From Saprospiraceae bacterium (lineage in GTDB: Bacteria > Bacteroidota > Bacteroidia > Chitinophagales > Saprospiraceae): DNA of 45,157 bases. Numbering within the stretch: the first letter of the stretch is position 1; every line of letters begins with the position of its first letter. Shown piece by piece: positions 25,694 to 34,986 of the stretch. Location: assembly GCA_021739645.1 (NCBI GenBank), contig JAIPBL010000052.1:1-45157 (forward strand). Direction: 5' to 3'. Below the pieces are notes generated by a model. The model worked only from the letters and a program-made list of their open reading frames with translations, had not been told where the DNA came from and made no database searches. The position numbers and the translations under genes were made by a program.

Positions 25694-25810
25694 CACCTTT
25701 GCAGCACCAATTGAAACGAAACCCAAACCATCAAAAACAATCAGTTTTTTTTTAAGACCATTTTTCATCACCTGAAATCCGCAGGCGGTATCCTCCGTCT
25801 GCGTTTTTTT
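25694..25810 (+). promoter_or_regulatory. Leader with terminator-like hairpin ahead of a T9SS cargo gene
   Basis: CACCTTTG at 25694-25701 resembles a -7 box (one mismatch). About 80 nt further on, CGCAGGCGG (25780-25788) pairs with CCGTCTGCG (25795-25803), loop 6 nt, one wobble, directly followed by T7 (25804-25810). This has the form of an intrinsic terminator yet lies only 19 bp before the start codon at 25830. It may be an attenuator, or the 3' end of a short RNA of about 100 nt. I recognise no known riboswitch. Confidence 0.55.
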
Positions 25811-25829
25811 AAACCGCATTTTTAAAATC

Positions 25830-26897
25830 ATGAAATTAAAATTGACATTCATTTTCGCTTTTGCCTTCCAGGCAATCGCCAGTTTCTCCCAAATCACCCT
25901 GACCGCTGCCGATGTTGCCATCGTTGGCCAAAGCATGACCCAGGTGAACGACACGTTGCCAGCCGCCTCGATTGTAGCAGGCCCCAGCGGACCAAACCAA
26001 AACTGGGACTTCACAGGGCTGCACGAACACGAGTCCTACAACTTCGCCACCGTTGCTCCCGACGAAACGCCGTTTGCAGACATTTTCCCCACCGCCAACC
26101 TGGCCGCCATCGAGAACGACAGCGCTTACGCCTACCTAGAAAAAGACAACAACAGCTTGCGGATACTTGGAATTTATGGGTCTTTCCCCACGGATGACGG
26201 CACCATTGAGCTGGCCATTCGAAATACGCCTACCATGAGATTATTGCAATTCCCAGCCACCTACAATGATGGTTTTTCGGAGCAATACCAGCGGATTATT
26301 GAAATGTCCGGTACGGAAAGTGGACTGCCAGTGGACAGCTTTCGGATGGTCAGCACGATTCAACGTAGCGTGCAATACGACGCCTACGGCATCCTGACAA
26401 CGCCCTCAGGTAGCTTTCAGGTTTTGCGGGTGAAAGAAACGGAAATTTCCGTGGACACTAGCTACTTCCTTTTTATGGGCGCTTGGACGGAGTTTCCGGG
26501 CGACGAAATTACCGACATCGCCTACAATTTTTGGACAAAACAAAATGGCATCAGCTTCCCGGTAGCCTCCATCCAGGCTGACGAATTTGGCAATACGGTT
26601 TCGGCTTCCTGGCTCCGTGATTTCGCCGTCAGCCCTACCCAAGAAAACAGGAACGAGGTGTCCTTCGACGTTTTTCCAAACCCCTGCCAAGACCAGCTAT
26701 CACTGGATTTGCCGGGTGATTTTGCTGGAAACTTGGAAGTGTATGATTTCACTGGCAGAAAGGTGGCAACCACAAAAATTGAAGGCCATTTTGGTTCCTT
26801 AGACGCCAGTGCCCTGGCCTCTGGCATGTTTGTATTGGTACTTAAAAACGAAGCAGGAAAGGTAGTCGGCACTAAAAAATTCGAGGTAAGCAAATAG
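25830..26897 (+). CDS. T9SS cargo protein of unknown function
   Basis: A 355-residue secreted protein. Signal peptide (about 1-21, ending ASFSQ), a central region of about 250 residues that I do not recognise, and a T9SS type A sorting domain (about 278-355: VFPNPCQDQLSLDL, LEVYDFTGRKVAT, LASGMFVLVLKNEAGKVVGTKKF). The central part is rich in beta-strand-like sequence with WDFTGLHEHESYNF near the start, a form often seen in Bacteroidota cell-surface proteins. No catalytic motif. It is preceded by a terminator-like leader and followed by a fold-back repeat element; it is convergent with the giant adhesin. Confidence 0.85.
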   Translation: MKLKLTFIFAFAFQAIASFSQITLTAADVAIVGQSMTQVNDTLPAASIVAGPSGPNQNWDFTGLHEHESYNFATVAPDETPFADIFPTANLAAIENDSAYAYLEKDNNSLRILGIYGSFPTDDGTIELAIRNTPTMRLLQFPATYNDGFSEQYQRIIEMSGTESGLPVDSFRMVSTIQRSVQYDAYGILTTPSGSFQVLRVKETEISVDTSYFLFMGAWTEFPGDEITDIAYNFWTKQNGISFPVASIQADEFGNTVSASWLRDFAVSPTQENRNEVSFDVFPNPCQDQLSLDLPGDFAGNLEVYDFTGRKVATTKIEGHFGSLDASALASGMFVLVLKNEAGKVVGTKKFEVSK

Positions 26898-26938
26898 CCA
26901 TTTCATTCGCTTCATACAAAACTTTAAGAACCAAGCTT

Positions 26939-27117
26939 CCATGTTAGGAACGTGGGTGAAATAAGTTGCCATTTTCGGCGACTGTATTCTTGGTGGTGAC
27001 AAGGCGACGGAACAGGCGCATAGCCTAGCTACGCAACTGTTTCGTCAACGAAGTCAGCGTCAAAAAGACGCCGCCCAAAACGGTAAGTTATTTCGCACAC
27101 GTTCCTTAACAGCATGG
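26939..27117. repeat. 179-bp fold-back element between convergent genes
   Basis: The ends CCATG...TTAGGAACGTG (from 26939) and CACGTTCCTTAAC...CATGG (to 27117) are imperfect reverse complements over about 40 bp, including GAAATAAGTT/AACTTATTTC-like blocks. The pairing continues inward with GACGGAACAG against CTGTTTCGTC around a small central TAGCCTAGCTA. The whole unit can fold into one long interrupted hairpin. It is probably a dispersed intergenic repeat and may double as a terminator for both neighbours. There is no ORF. Confidence 0.75.
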
Positions 27118-27157
27118 AGGGGTTTTGCTTTATGATTTGGATCCTATCATTTTTGGT

Positions 27158-30100
27158 TTATCTAACCACCACCACATCCCCCTTCAGCAACTTCCGCTCG
27201 CCGTTCACCAATTCCACTTCTGCAAACCAAGCGTAAACGCCAAGGTCCACTTTTTTGCCACGGGAAGTACCGTCCCAGCCTGTGTTCACATCATTTGGCC
27301 GCAGGCCAAACCCCTCAAAAATAGACTCGCCCCATCGGGTAAACACCTGAAAACTGACCACCTGCTTCACCTGCTTTTCATCCGCAAACACCGTCAGCAA
27401 ATCGTTGATGCCGTCGTCGTTGGGGGAGAAGGCGTTGGGGACATAGATATTGCCCTCGGGGGCATTCACCGTGATGGAAATCGAGGCACTCGCCGTGCAA
27501 CCGTCCAAGCTCGTTACAGTGACCGTGTAAGTGATGTCGGAATCGGGAAAGGCTGTGGGTTTTAGGCAATCGGTGCAGTTCAACCCATCGGCGGGTGACC
27601 ATTCCACCGAAGCCACTTCGGACACGGGAATGTTCAGCACTGGGCTGAGTTGAAGCGAACCGCCTGCCTGCACAGAAGCATTTGCTGGCAGGTTCACAGA
27701 CAGTTGTGAAAAAGTTGGCAAGGACACGTCAACGGTCGTTTCACAGCCGATTACATCATAAATTGAAATGGTGTAATTCCCCGGCAACAGCCCCTCGAAA
27801 AGGCCGCTTGTCGTGAAGTCCACCCCATCGAGAGAATAATAATACAGGGAAGTTGCACTGAACGAAATGCTACCCAGTGGGTCGGCACAAGTCGGCATCA
27901 CGATATTCGGTTCAGGAAAAACAGCTAGTCCCTCCGTCACCACAACCGAATCGAGGGCCGTGCAGCCGTTCGCTGGGTTAGTCACAACCAAAAAATAGGT
28001 TCCTGCTTCACCCACCGTTGGGCTTGCCGAGGCATTACCCGAAACAATGTCGCCATTGATGGTGGTCCACAAGTAGGCCGAATTGGGCACGTTACTGTTG
28101 CCCTGCAAAATCAATGAGCTTTGCCCACAAGGCAGTGTTGCCGATTGGCCCGCATCAACTACTGGTGGCGTAATATCCTGACCAATAGCTACTTGTGTCG
28201 TGGCCGTACAGCCATTTCCTTGATTGGTCACGGTCAAAGTATAAACCCCGGGCTGGTTCACAACTGGCTGCAAAGTAGTCCCACCTACCACAATTCCCGG
28301 CCCGGCCCATAAATAGGCAATGCCCGCACCACTGCTGCTGCCCATGCCGCTCAATGGTACAGTGGTCTGTTGGCAAGTCAACATTTGCGGCGCAGCCGCA
28401 ACCGCTATCGGAGGGGTGGCCGTCGAGTTCAACGCAACCGAAGCTGTCGCCGTGCATCCATTCGCTTGGTTAGTCACCGTCAGCGTGTAAACACCGGCCG
28501 CATTCACCACAGGAGAGAGGGTCGTGCCACCACTCACGATGCCGGGACCTGTCCACAGGTAGTCAAAACCCGCACCACTGCTGCTGCCCGTGCCGTTCAG
28601 GGTTACTTGCTGCGCAATGCAGTCGAGGCTTTGCGGCGCAGCCGCAACGGCAGTCGGCGGCGAAATAGTCTGGTTCAGCGTGGCCGAAGCCGTCGCCGTG
28701 CAGCCGTTCGATTGGCTCGTCACCGTCAGCGTGTAAACGCCAGGGGCATTTACGATTGGAGAAAGCGTGGTACCGCCATTCAAGATGCCGGGGCCTGCCC
28801 ATAAGTAGTCAAAGCCCGCACCCGTGCTGCTTCCCGTGCCGCTCAGCGGTACTTGCTGAACTAGGCAGTCGAGGCTTTGCGGCGCAGCCGCAACAGCAAC
28901 TGGCGGCGTGATATTTTGGGTCAAAACAGTGGTGGCCGAAGCCGTGCAGCCCGTCGCCGAGTTAGTCACGGTGAGGGTGTAGCTCCCTGCCAGGTTTGCG
29001 GTTGGCGAGAGCGTCATGTCCCCAGCGATGATGCCGAGGCCTGTCCATTGGTAACTGAAATTTGCGCCCATGCTACTCCCCGTTCCACTCAGTTGCACTT
29101 GCTGCGCAAGGCAGGTGAGTTGTTGCGGCGCAGCCGCAACAGCCGTTGGCGGCGTTAAGTCTTCGGTGACGGTTACCTGCGCAAAAGTGACACAGTTGGT
29201 GGTGGTATTCGTCACTTGAAAGGTGTAAACGCCAATGGCATTCACCACGGGCATCAGCGTCGTCTCGCCACTCAAAATGCCCGGGCCCGTCCAGAGATAG
29301 GCGAAGTTGGGGCCGCTGCTGCTCCCCGTCCCGTTCAGGGTGGAGGTAAGCACCGTGCAGCCGATGGGTTGCGGCGGCGCCACAATGCCATCCGGCTGCT
29401 GCGATTGGTCAGTGACCTGCACACTGGCCAAAGTTTGGCAGTTGTTTGCCGTGTTCGTCACCGTGAGCAGGTAGGTGCCGGCGGCTGTCACGGTGGGCAT
29501 GAGCGTTGTTTCGCCCATCGAAATCTGGCCGTTGGTGGTTGTCCAGAGATAGCTGATGTTGGGGCCAGTGCTGCTTCCTGTGCCGTTCAGCGTAGCCGAC
29601 AGCACGGAGCAGGTCAGCGATTGCGGAGCACCCGCCACGGCCACGGGAGCGCTGGCATCCTGCCCGACTAGCACGTCGTCCGTTGCGGAGCAGCCACTTG
29701 CCACATCGGTAACGGTGAGGGTGTAGAGGCCGGGGGCATTCACGGTGGGCGTTGGCGTATCGGCGCCGTTCTGGATGTTTCCGTTTTGCGTCGTCCAAAA
29801 GTAGCTGACATTTGGGCTGCTGCCCGAACCATCGAGCTGGAGGCTGGACTGGCCGCAAAGCAGGGTTTGCGGAGCACCTGCATCGGCGATGGGAATATCT
29901 CCAGATTGATAAACATTCACTTGGTAATACCAAACACAGCCTGTATTTTCATTGAAAATGTTAAGCGCATAAATCCCAGGTTCATTGACGGTCGGAGTCA
30001 AAGTCCCACCACCACTAACGATGCCGTTTTGGCCACTGAAATTTTCCCAACCATAAGTATAGTTTGAACCAAGATTCGCCGACAAAACTATTTGAACCTC

Positions 30101-32974
30101 ATTAGCTAAACAAGAAAGTGTGTCAGGTGGAATATGCGTAATGGTCGGAATGGTATCAATCCCTTCTACCAATACATCATCCACAGCTGTACAGCCATTG
30201 CTGTTGTCAGTAACTGTCAAATAGTATGTACCCGGAACCTGAACCATCAATTGTAGGCTTGTATCACCATTTGACCATAAATAAGAGAATTGAGGGCCTT
30301 GATTGCTACCGCTTCCATCCAAAGGCTGCGAACCATTGCTATTGCAATCTTCCGCATCAGGGTCAGGCCCTGCGTCCGCCACAGGGGATATGATATCCTG
30401 CAATATTGTCACGGAAGCATTGGACTCACAGTTGTTGGTGGTGCTGACGAGGATGAGCTGGTAAACACCGGGTTGGTTGACGGTCGGCGTCAATGTGTTT
30501 TGCCCACCAACAAAACCAGGGCCGTTCCAAGTGATGGTGATATTTGGGCCATTGGAAGAACCCGTTGCGTTCAGCGTGATTTCGTCCGTGTCGCAGTCGA
30601 GTTGACCGGGCAATTCAATCAGCACGATTGGCGCATTGGCATCCTGCCCAACGGCCACCGTATCAATGGCCGTGCAGCCGTTCGCCGCATTTTCCACTGT
30701 CAAAACATAATTGCCAACGCCGTCCACATCTGGGGTGAGCGTCGTGTCACCACTGACGATGTTGCCGTTCGGGGTCGTCCACAGGTAGCTAAAGCCGGAG
30801 CCAGTGCTGGAGCCGCTGCCATCGAGCGGGATGGCCGTGCCACTGCAATCCAGCGTGGCATTTGGGCCTGCTTGCGCAATGGGCGGGGTGCTGTTTTCGG
30901 TCACGGTCGCCGAGGCGGAGGCAGTGCAGCCACTGGTGGTGTCGGTGAGGGTGAGGGTATAAACCCCGGCACTACCCACCCACGGCATCAGCGTGGTGTC
31001 GCCGGAGAGGAACGTGCCGTTTTGCGAAGCCCAAACCAACCCGAAGCCGGGGCTACCAGTCGATTGCGAAGCATCCAACTGCACCGAGTCGGTGAGGCAG
31101 TTGAGTACAGGAATCGGGGTGGCAATGCCGACAGTTGGCTGTGAAAAATTGGCGCTGACGCCGACGCTGGCCGTTGCCGTGCACCCGTTTGAGGTGTTGG
31201 TGACGGTCAAAATGTAAACACCCGCCGAGTCCACGGTGGCCGTTGGGCCATTGGTGGGGCTGGTGAAATGGCCGTCGGGGGTGCTCCAAGCGTAGCTAAT
31301 GCCGGGGCCGTTGCTGCTGCCCGTGCTGCTGAGGGTGTCAATGGCATGGCCGCAGTTCAAATTGCCAGTGGAACTGGTGGCCGAGGCAGTGGGTGGGGAG
31401 GCAGTGGTAGCCAAGGTGGTTGTTGCGGTGGCAGTGCAACCGTTGTCGTCATTGGTGACGGTGAGGGTGTAGCTGCCGGGGATGTTCACGAGGCAGTCGT
31501 TTTGGGTGTTTTCACCGGAAACGATGCCGGGCCCTGTCCACAGGTAACTGAAATTGCCGCCCGAACTGCTGCCCATGCCGCTGAGGGTCGTTTCAAAAAC
31601 AGCGCAGGAAAGCGGTGTGGGCGCATTGGCCATGGCCATTGGCAGCATGGTGTTTTGGTTCACGGTCGCCGTGGCGGTGGCGGTGCAGCCGCTGATGGAG
31701 TTGGTGACAGTGAGGGTGTAGAGTCCTGGTTGGTTCACCTCCGGCATCAAAGTTCCTTGCCCGGAGATTACCGCAAAGGCGGGTTCCCACTCGTAGCTGA
31801 TGGTATTTTCGGAAGAGCTGCCCGTCCCATCTAAAAAGACGGTGGAATTGGTGCAAGTCAGCATTTCGTTGGCAGCGGCGAAGGCCGTCACAATGTTTGG
31901 GTCGTCCTGCACTGTGAGGCTGGAGGAGACTTGGCAGTGCGTGGGGCCGAAATCGAAATTGACGGTAAGCGTGTAATTGCCCACTTGATTGACGGTGACG
32001 ATGGGCGTGTTGGCGCCCGCAATGATGCCGGGGCCCGTCCAGGAATAGGTAATATTTGGCCCGGCAGATGAGGCGCTTCCGTCGAGTTGGATGCCAGATT
32101 GTACCGCATTGCAAGGCAAAAAAGCGGTGATGGGCACAATGGCTTCGATGTTCGCCACGTCCACATTCACTTCATCGGTGACGGTACAGGCGGCGGCGAA
32201 GAAGATGTCGTCAAGGGCGTAGTCATCGCCGAAGAAGCCGTTGCCGCCCGTGATTTGGTCGAGGATGCAAAGGTTAGCCGTACTGGATGAACCAGAGTAC
32301 CATGAGGCAGAAAACTGTTGCCAATTGCAGGTGCCCGTGCCGACGGGGTATGGGTCGCCAACGGACGTTCCGTTCACCGAAAACTGCAAGGTGGGTGGTG
32401 TGATGGGTGAGGCCATCGCCCAGCCGCTCATCACGTACCAGGTGTTGGGCGTAACGGGGATGGTCTGGCACCAAACCTGCGCCCCAGTGCTGGCGTCGCC
32501 GTTGATGAGCATCATATTTCCCGTGCCGTTGCCGTAGGTGTGGTCGTCGCATGGTGGAAACGAGGAGAGCACGAGTGCTGGGGAGGTGGTGAGCACATAC
32601 GTGCCGGGCGTGATGGGCTGGGCTGCGTAGGTATAAACGCTCGTGAAACCGCTGTTGCCGGACTCGAAGCCGGGGTTGGTGACGAGGTTGGTCGCTGTGG
32701 GGTCAACGGCCTGTGCGGTCAGCGTGTAGGTTATCGGCCCTGTGATAATGGCAGTCGGATTGAGGAAGTTGGGGTTGTTGAGGCCCGAGGGTGGCGACCA
32801 TGCGAACCCGAGGTAGGGCCCCGAGACATTTCCCTGCAAGAGTGTGGAATTGCCCACATCGCAGACAATCAGGTCGGGGCCGGCGCTGACGGTGATGGGG
32901 CACTGGGCAGTGAGCGGGTTTTTCGAAAAAAACAGGCTGAGAAATAACAGAATGAAAAGGTTGCGGGTACTCAT
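27158..32974 (-). CDS. Giant modular surface adhesin with gliding-type C-terminal domain
   Basis: A 1938-residue secreted protein (with the start used here). Order: signal peptide (ending PLTAQ), an Ig-like module, a jelly-roll, CBM-like domain (about 100-265, NLVTNPGFESG to DYALDDIFF), about 17 Ig/PKD-like modules of about 82 residues, an SprB-type repeat-like region, and a CHU_C type B T9SS sorting domain (VPNAFSPNDDGINDLLTV, FTRWGESIFEG, GKKVDLGVYAWF). Each module has a conserved L-x-C near the start, SYLW, YTLTVT and NGCTA, so the two cysteines probably form a disulfide per module. The frame opens at 33004, but a -7-like box at 33004-33011 puts the transcript start near 32998; Met at 32974 (MSTRNLFIL) is preferred. 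Probable adhesion or gliding role; ligand unknown. Confidence 0.9.
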   Translation of the reverse strand: MSTRNLFILLFLSLFFSKNPLTAQCPITVSAGPDLIVCDVGNSTLLQGNVSGPYLGFAWSPPSGLNNPNFLNPTAIITGPITYTLTAQAVDPTATNLVTNPGFESGNSGFTSVYTYAAQPITPGTYVLTTSPALVLSSFPPCDDHTYGNGTGNMMLINGDASTGAQVWCQTIPVTPNTWYVMSGWAMASPITPPTLQFSVNGTSVGDPYPVGTGTCNWQQFSASWYSGSSSTANLCILDQITGGNGFFGDDYALDDIFFAAACTVTDEVNVDVANIEAIVPITAFLPCNAVQSGIQLDGSASSAGPNITYSWTGPGIIAGANTPIVTVNQVGNYTLTVNFDFGPTHCQVSSSLTVQDDPNIVTAFAAANEMLTCTNSTVFLDGTGSSSENTISYEWEPAFAVISGQGTLMPEVNQPGLYTLTVTNSISGCTATATATVNQNTMLPMAMANAPTPLSCAVFETTLSGMGSSSGGNFSYLWTGPGIVSGENTQNDCLVNIPGSYTLTVTNDDNGCTATATTTLATTASPPTASATSSTGNLNCGHAIDTLSSTGSSNGPGISYAWSTPDGHFTSPTNGPTATVDSAGVYILTVTNTSNGCTATASVGVSANFSQPTVGIATPIPVLNCLTDSVQLDASQSTGSPGFGLVWASQNGTFLSGDTTLMPWVGSAGVYTLTLTDTTSGCTASASATVTENSTPPIAQAGPNATLDCSGTAIPLDGSGSSTGSGFSYLWTTPNGNIVSGDTTLTPDVDGVGNYVLTVENAANGCTAIDTVAVGQDANAPIVLIELPGQLDCDTDEITLNATGSSNGPNITITWNGPGFVGGQNTLTPTVNQPGVYQLILVSTTNNCESNASVTILQDIISPVADAGPDPDAEDCNSNGSQPLDGSGSNQGPQFSYLWSNGDTSLQLMVQVPGTYYLTVTDNSNGCTAVDDVLVEGIDTIPTITHIPPDTLSCLANEVQIVLSANLGSNYTYGWENFSGQNGIVSGGGTLTPTVNEPGIYALNIFNENTGCVWYYQVNVYQSGDIPIADAGAPQTLLCGQSSLQLDGSGSSPNVSYFWTTQNGNIQNGADTPTPTVNAPGLYTLTVTDVASGCSATDDVLVGQDASAPVAVAGAPQSLTCSVLSATLNGTGSSTGPNISYLWTTTNGQISMGETTLMPTVTAAGTYLLTVTNTANNCQTLASVQVTDQSQQPDGIVAPPQPIGCTVLTSTLNGTGSSSGPNFAYLWTGPGILSGETTLMPVVNAIGVYTFQVTNTTTNCVTFAQVTVTEDLTPPTAVAAAPQQLTCLAQQVQLSGTGSSMGANFSYQWTGLGIIAGDMTLSPTANLAGSYTLTVTNSATGCTASATTVLTQNITPPVAVAAAPQSLDCLVQQVPLSGTGSSTGAGFDYLWAGPGILNGGTTLSPIVNAPGVYTLTVTSQSNGCTATASATLNQTISPPTAVAAAPQSLDCIAQQVTLNGTGSSSGAGFDYLWTGPGIVSGGTTLSPVVNAAGVYTLTVTNQANGCTATASVALNSTATPPIAVAAAPQMLTCQQTTVPLSGMGSSSGAGIAYLWAGPGIVVGGTTLQPVVNQPGVYTLTVTNQGNGCTATTQVAIGQDITPPVVDAGQSATLPCGQSSLILQGNSNVPNSAYLWTTINGDIVSGNASASPTVGEAGTYFLVVTNPANGCTALDSVVVTEGLAVFPEPNIVMPTCADPLGSISFSATSLYYYSLDGVDFTTSGLFEGLLPGNYTISIYDVIGCETTVDVSLPTFSQLSVNLPANASVQAGGSLQLSPVLNIPVSEVASVEWSPADGLNCTDCLKPTAFPDSDITYTVTVTSLDGCTASASISITVNAPEGNIYVPNAFSPNDDGINDLLTVFADEKQVKQVVSFQVFTRWGESIFEGFGLRPNDVNTGWDGTSRGKKVDLGVYAWFAEVELVNGERKLLKGDVVVVR
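28150..29160 (-). repeat. Four near-identical 246-bp units in the adhesin gene
   Basis: The 15-bp word TGCGGCGCAGCCGCA (plus strand) recurs at 28386, 28632, 28878 and 29124, exactly 246 bp apart, which equals 82 codons. Flanking sequence is also highly similar. These four modules are much closer to each other than to the rest of the array, so they reflect recent duplication or gene conversion. Confidence 0.9.
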
Positions 32975-33003
32975 AAGGCTGACGACTGCGTTCTTGTTCA
33001 GCA

Positions 33004-33011
33004 CGAAGGTA
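33004..33011 (-). promoter_or_regulatory. -7-like box of the adhesin gene
   Basis: Minus-strand TACCTTCG, one mismatch from TAnnTTTG. The same octamer lies upstream of the GH144-like gene (8952-8959). No TTG at the expected -33 distance. It supports the use of the downstream Met at 32974. Confidence 0.4.
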
Positions 33012-33050
33012 CGGGTGGGTGAGGTACTTTTGAAAAAATTTTGGGTGGGT

Positions 33051-33080
33051 TTGGAAAAATGGGTAGTGGGATTAGTTTTG
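33051..33080 (+). promoter_or_regulatory. Bacteroidota-type promoter of the AraC regulator
   Basis: TTG (33051-33053), a 19-nt spacer and TAGTTTTG (33073-33080) fit the -33/-7 consensus. Transcription from near 33087 gives a leader of about 135 nt that contains a small perfect hairpin (TGACCGCA 33164-33171 with TGCGGTCA 33175-33182) and the word TGTTAGGCAT just before the start codon. Confidence 0.6.
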
Positions 33081-33222
33081 TGGGGGGAAACGGACTGCCA
33101 TTAACCGATGGAAATGCTCGGTTGGGATGAGGGGTTCGCTCCTTGGCGAAATATGCGCAGATTTGACCGCAAGGTGCGGTCAGAATTGCAGGAAGCAAGA
33201 TGTTAGGCATAATAAAAAAGAA

Positions 33223-34095
33223 ATGAAAATTATTGACGTATATGAATTTTTCAAGAAGCATCCTGGGTACAACAAACTAATTGGTAGTGACTTTTTGTTT
33301 GTCGAATACAAGTGCCCACTTCATGTTGAAGAATTTCAACTATGGACAAAATCTCATTTAATAACTTATGTTGTTAACGGTAAAAAGGATTGGATATCAC
33401 CAAATGGGACGTACCAGCTAACGGCAGGCGATGCACTATTTGTCAGAAAAGGAGTGTACACTACCAAGCAGTATCTGGAAGAAGAGTACTGTGTGATATT
33501 ATTTTTTATTACAGATGATTTTATCAAAAAATTCATAGTAGAAAACGACCTGCTTAAAAATAATATTGTTACTAAGCCGAATCAAAAGTATCTTTTCAAA
33601 ATAGGTGTAAATGATTCTTTTATATCTCTGATAGATAGCATATTTCATTACTTGAAGGACGTTGAGAATATCCCCCAAAGTTTAATTGAAATAAAATTTA
33701 AGGAGCTATTATTCAACATTGCCTTAAATCCAGAAAACAATAGTTTGATGAGATTTTTCCAAACCATAAATCAGAATAAAAAAACTGATATGGAACAAGT
33801 AATGATGGAGAACTTCCAGTACGATTTAAAAATGGAGGCTTTCGCCAAATTGTGTGGAAGGAGCTTGTCCGCATTCAAAAGAGATTTTAAGAATGACTTC
33901 AAGACCACACCATCCAGATGGCTGACGACAAGACGACTTGAATATTCAAAAACACTCCTATTGGGAACAGAATTAAACGTAAATCAAATATGCTACGAAA
34001 GTGGATTTAAGAACCCTTCGCATTTTATTCGCATATTTAAAAACAAGTATAACTCACCCCCTAATCAGTTTAGGTCTGCTTATCCGAAAGACTAA
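33223..34095 (+). CDS. AraC-family transcriptional regulator
   Basis: A 290-residue regulator with the start at ATG 33223 (MKIIDVYEFFKKHPGYNKL). The N-terminal 170 residues form a cupin-like sensor (VNGKKDWISPNGTYQLTAGDALFVRKG, the typical AraC-like effector domain). The last 100 residues hold the two helix-turn-helix motifs: FAKLCGRSLSAFKRDFKNDF...PSRWLTTRRLEYSK and VNQICYESGFKNPSHFIRIFKNKY. The frame is open from 33127, but those codons cross the leader hairpin and lack a start signal. Codon use is AT-rich, unlike the neighbouring adhesin, which suggests transfer. It precedes an OsmC gene by 240 bp and may control it. Effector unknown. Confidence 0.9.
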   Translation: MKIIDVYEFFKKHPGYNKLIGSDFLFVEYKCPLHVEEFQLWTKSHLITYVVNGKKDWISPNGTYQLTAGDALFVRKGVYTTKQYLEEEYCVILFFITDDFIKKFIVENDLLKNNIVTKPNQKYLFKIGVNDSFISLIDSIFHYLKDVENIPQSLIEIKFKELLFNIALNPENNSLMRFFQTINQNKKTDMEQVMMENFQYDLKMEAFAKLCGRSLSAFKRDFKNDFKTTPSRWLTTRRLEYSKTLLLGTELNVNQICYESGFKNPSHFIRIFKNKYNSPPNQFRSAYPKD

Positions 34096-34260
34096 AATCA
34101 TTGATTCCGAGGCTTCTCAATATGTTTGGGCTTAAGAGCACATTATGTGAACTTATTAGCAAATCCGAATAGCTTCTTGTATCTGACCTTTACATCATTG
34201 TTTAAAGAATGATACAATATGGAGATAATATTTCTCGACCAAAAATATCAATTCCTCCAA

Positions 34261-34295
34261 GACCAATTTTAAGGTGCATCACATTAAAATTGGTC
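34261..34295. promoter_or_regulatory. Perfect inverted repeat upstream of the OsmC gene
   Basis: GACCAATTTTA (34261-34271) and TAAAATTGGTC (34285-34295) are perfect reverse complements with a 13-nt spacer, 41 bp before the OsmC start codon. It could be an operator or a weak terminator of the AraC gene; no T run supports termination. Confidence 0.5.
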
Positions 34296-34336
34296 CCAAT
34301 AATCTTTAATATTTTAAGAACTTAAATAGCCAAATC

Positions 34337-34933
34337 ATGAAAGACAAAATGTTTATTGCCAAGCAACTAATGAATAAAGTTGGGCTTCGTAAATCTAAAT
34401 CTGAAGTTCATAGAAGGCAAATGGAACTTAATAAGCTATATGCTGCGAATCCCAACCAAGCGTTAATTGTTGACTCAGCTGTTGTAATTGGCCAAAATTT
34501 GTCAGATCCCTTTCGAACTGAAGTATTGATTAACTCGGAATTTAAAGTACCTATGAAAGTGGGTGTTCACAGGGCTGTTGGAGGAGACCATGATTATCCT
34601 AATCCGGGAGATATTCTCTGTGCTTCATTGGCTGCATGCGTTGAAAGTACGCTGAGGATGATTGCAAGTCGTCTTGAAATCGAACTTTTTGAAACTAAAA
34701 TAGAAGTGACGGCAAGCATCGATGTAAGAGGGACCTTGATAATCGACAGGGCAGTTCCTGTAGGGTTTCAATCAATGCATATAGCGATGGAAATTGGTGC
34801 TCGCAACATATCAGATAAAATGATACATACTCTTGTAAATGCAACCAAACGAAGTTGTGTTGTTTATCAAACATTAAAGAAAGGGCTTCCTATTACAAAA
34901 GAATTAAAGATTATTAGAGAAAAAAATACTTAA
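34337..34933 (+). CDS. OsmC-family protein
   Basis: A 198-residue OsmC-like protein, a family that reduces organic or fatty-acid hydroperoxides with two cysteines. The two expected cysteines are present: C101 in SLAACVEST and C174 in KRSCVVYQTL. The GDHDYPNPGDILCASLAA block matches the family. The first 60 residues form an extension (QLMNKVGLRKSKSEVHRRQM) longer than in E. coli OsmC; the role is unknown. AT-rich like its AraC neighbour. No signal peptide. The two genes together suggest a small stress-response unit; this is inference. Confidence 0.85.
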   Translation: MKDKMFIAKQLMNKVGLRKSKSEVHRRQMELNKLYAANPNQALIVDSAVVIGQNLSDPFRTEVLINSEFKVPMKVGVHRAVGGDHDYPNPGDILCASLAACVESTLRMIASRLEIELFETKIEVTASIDVRGTLIIDRAVPVGFQSMHIAMEIGARNISDKMIHTLVNATKRSCVVYQTLKKGLPITKELKIIREKNT

Positions 34934-34986
34934 TAGAAGTAGAACTTTGCTTAGGTCAAAACCATGTTGAATTGCGAATTTTATAT

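Noticed and set aside
30290-31144. Plus-strand ORFs within the adhesin gene
   Set aside because: Arg/Ala-rich shadows of the repeated adhesin modules.
33085-33222. Complete attC site before the AraC gene
   Set aside because: GTTAGGC fits the right-hand core, but I could not find a matching left-hand core or pairing arms, so only the resemblance is reported.
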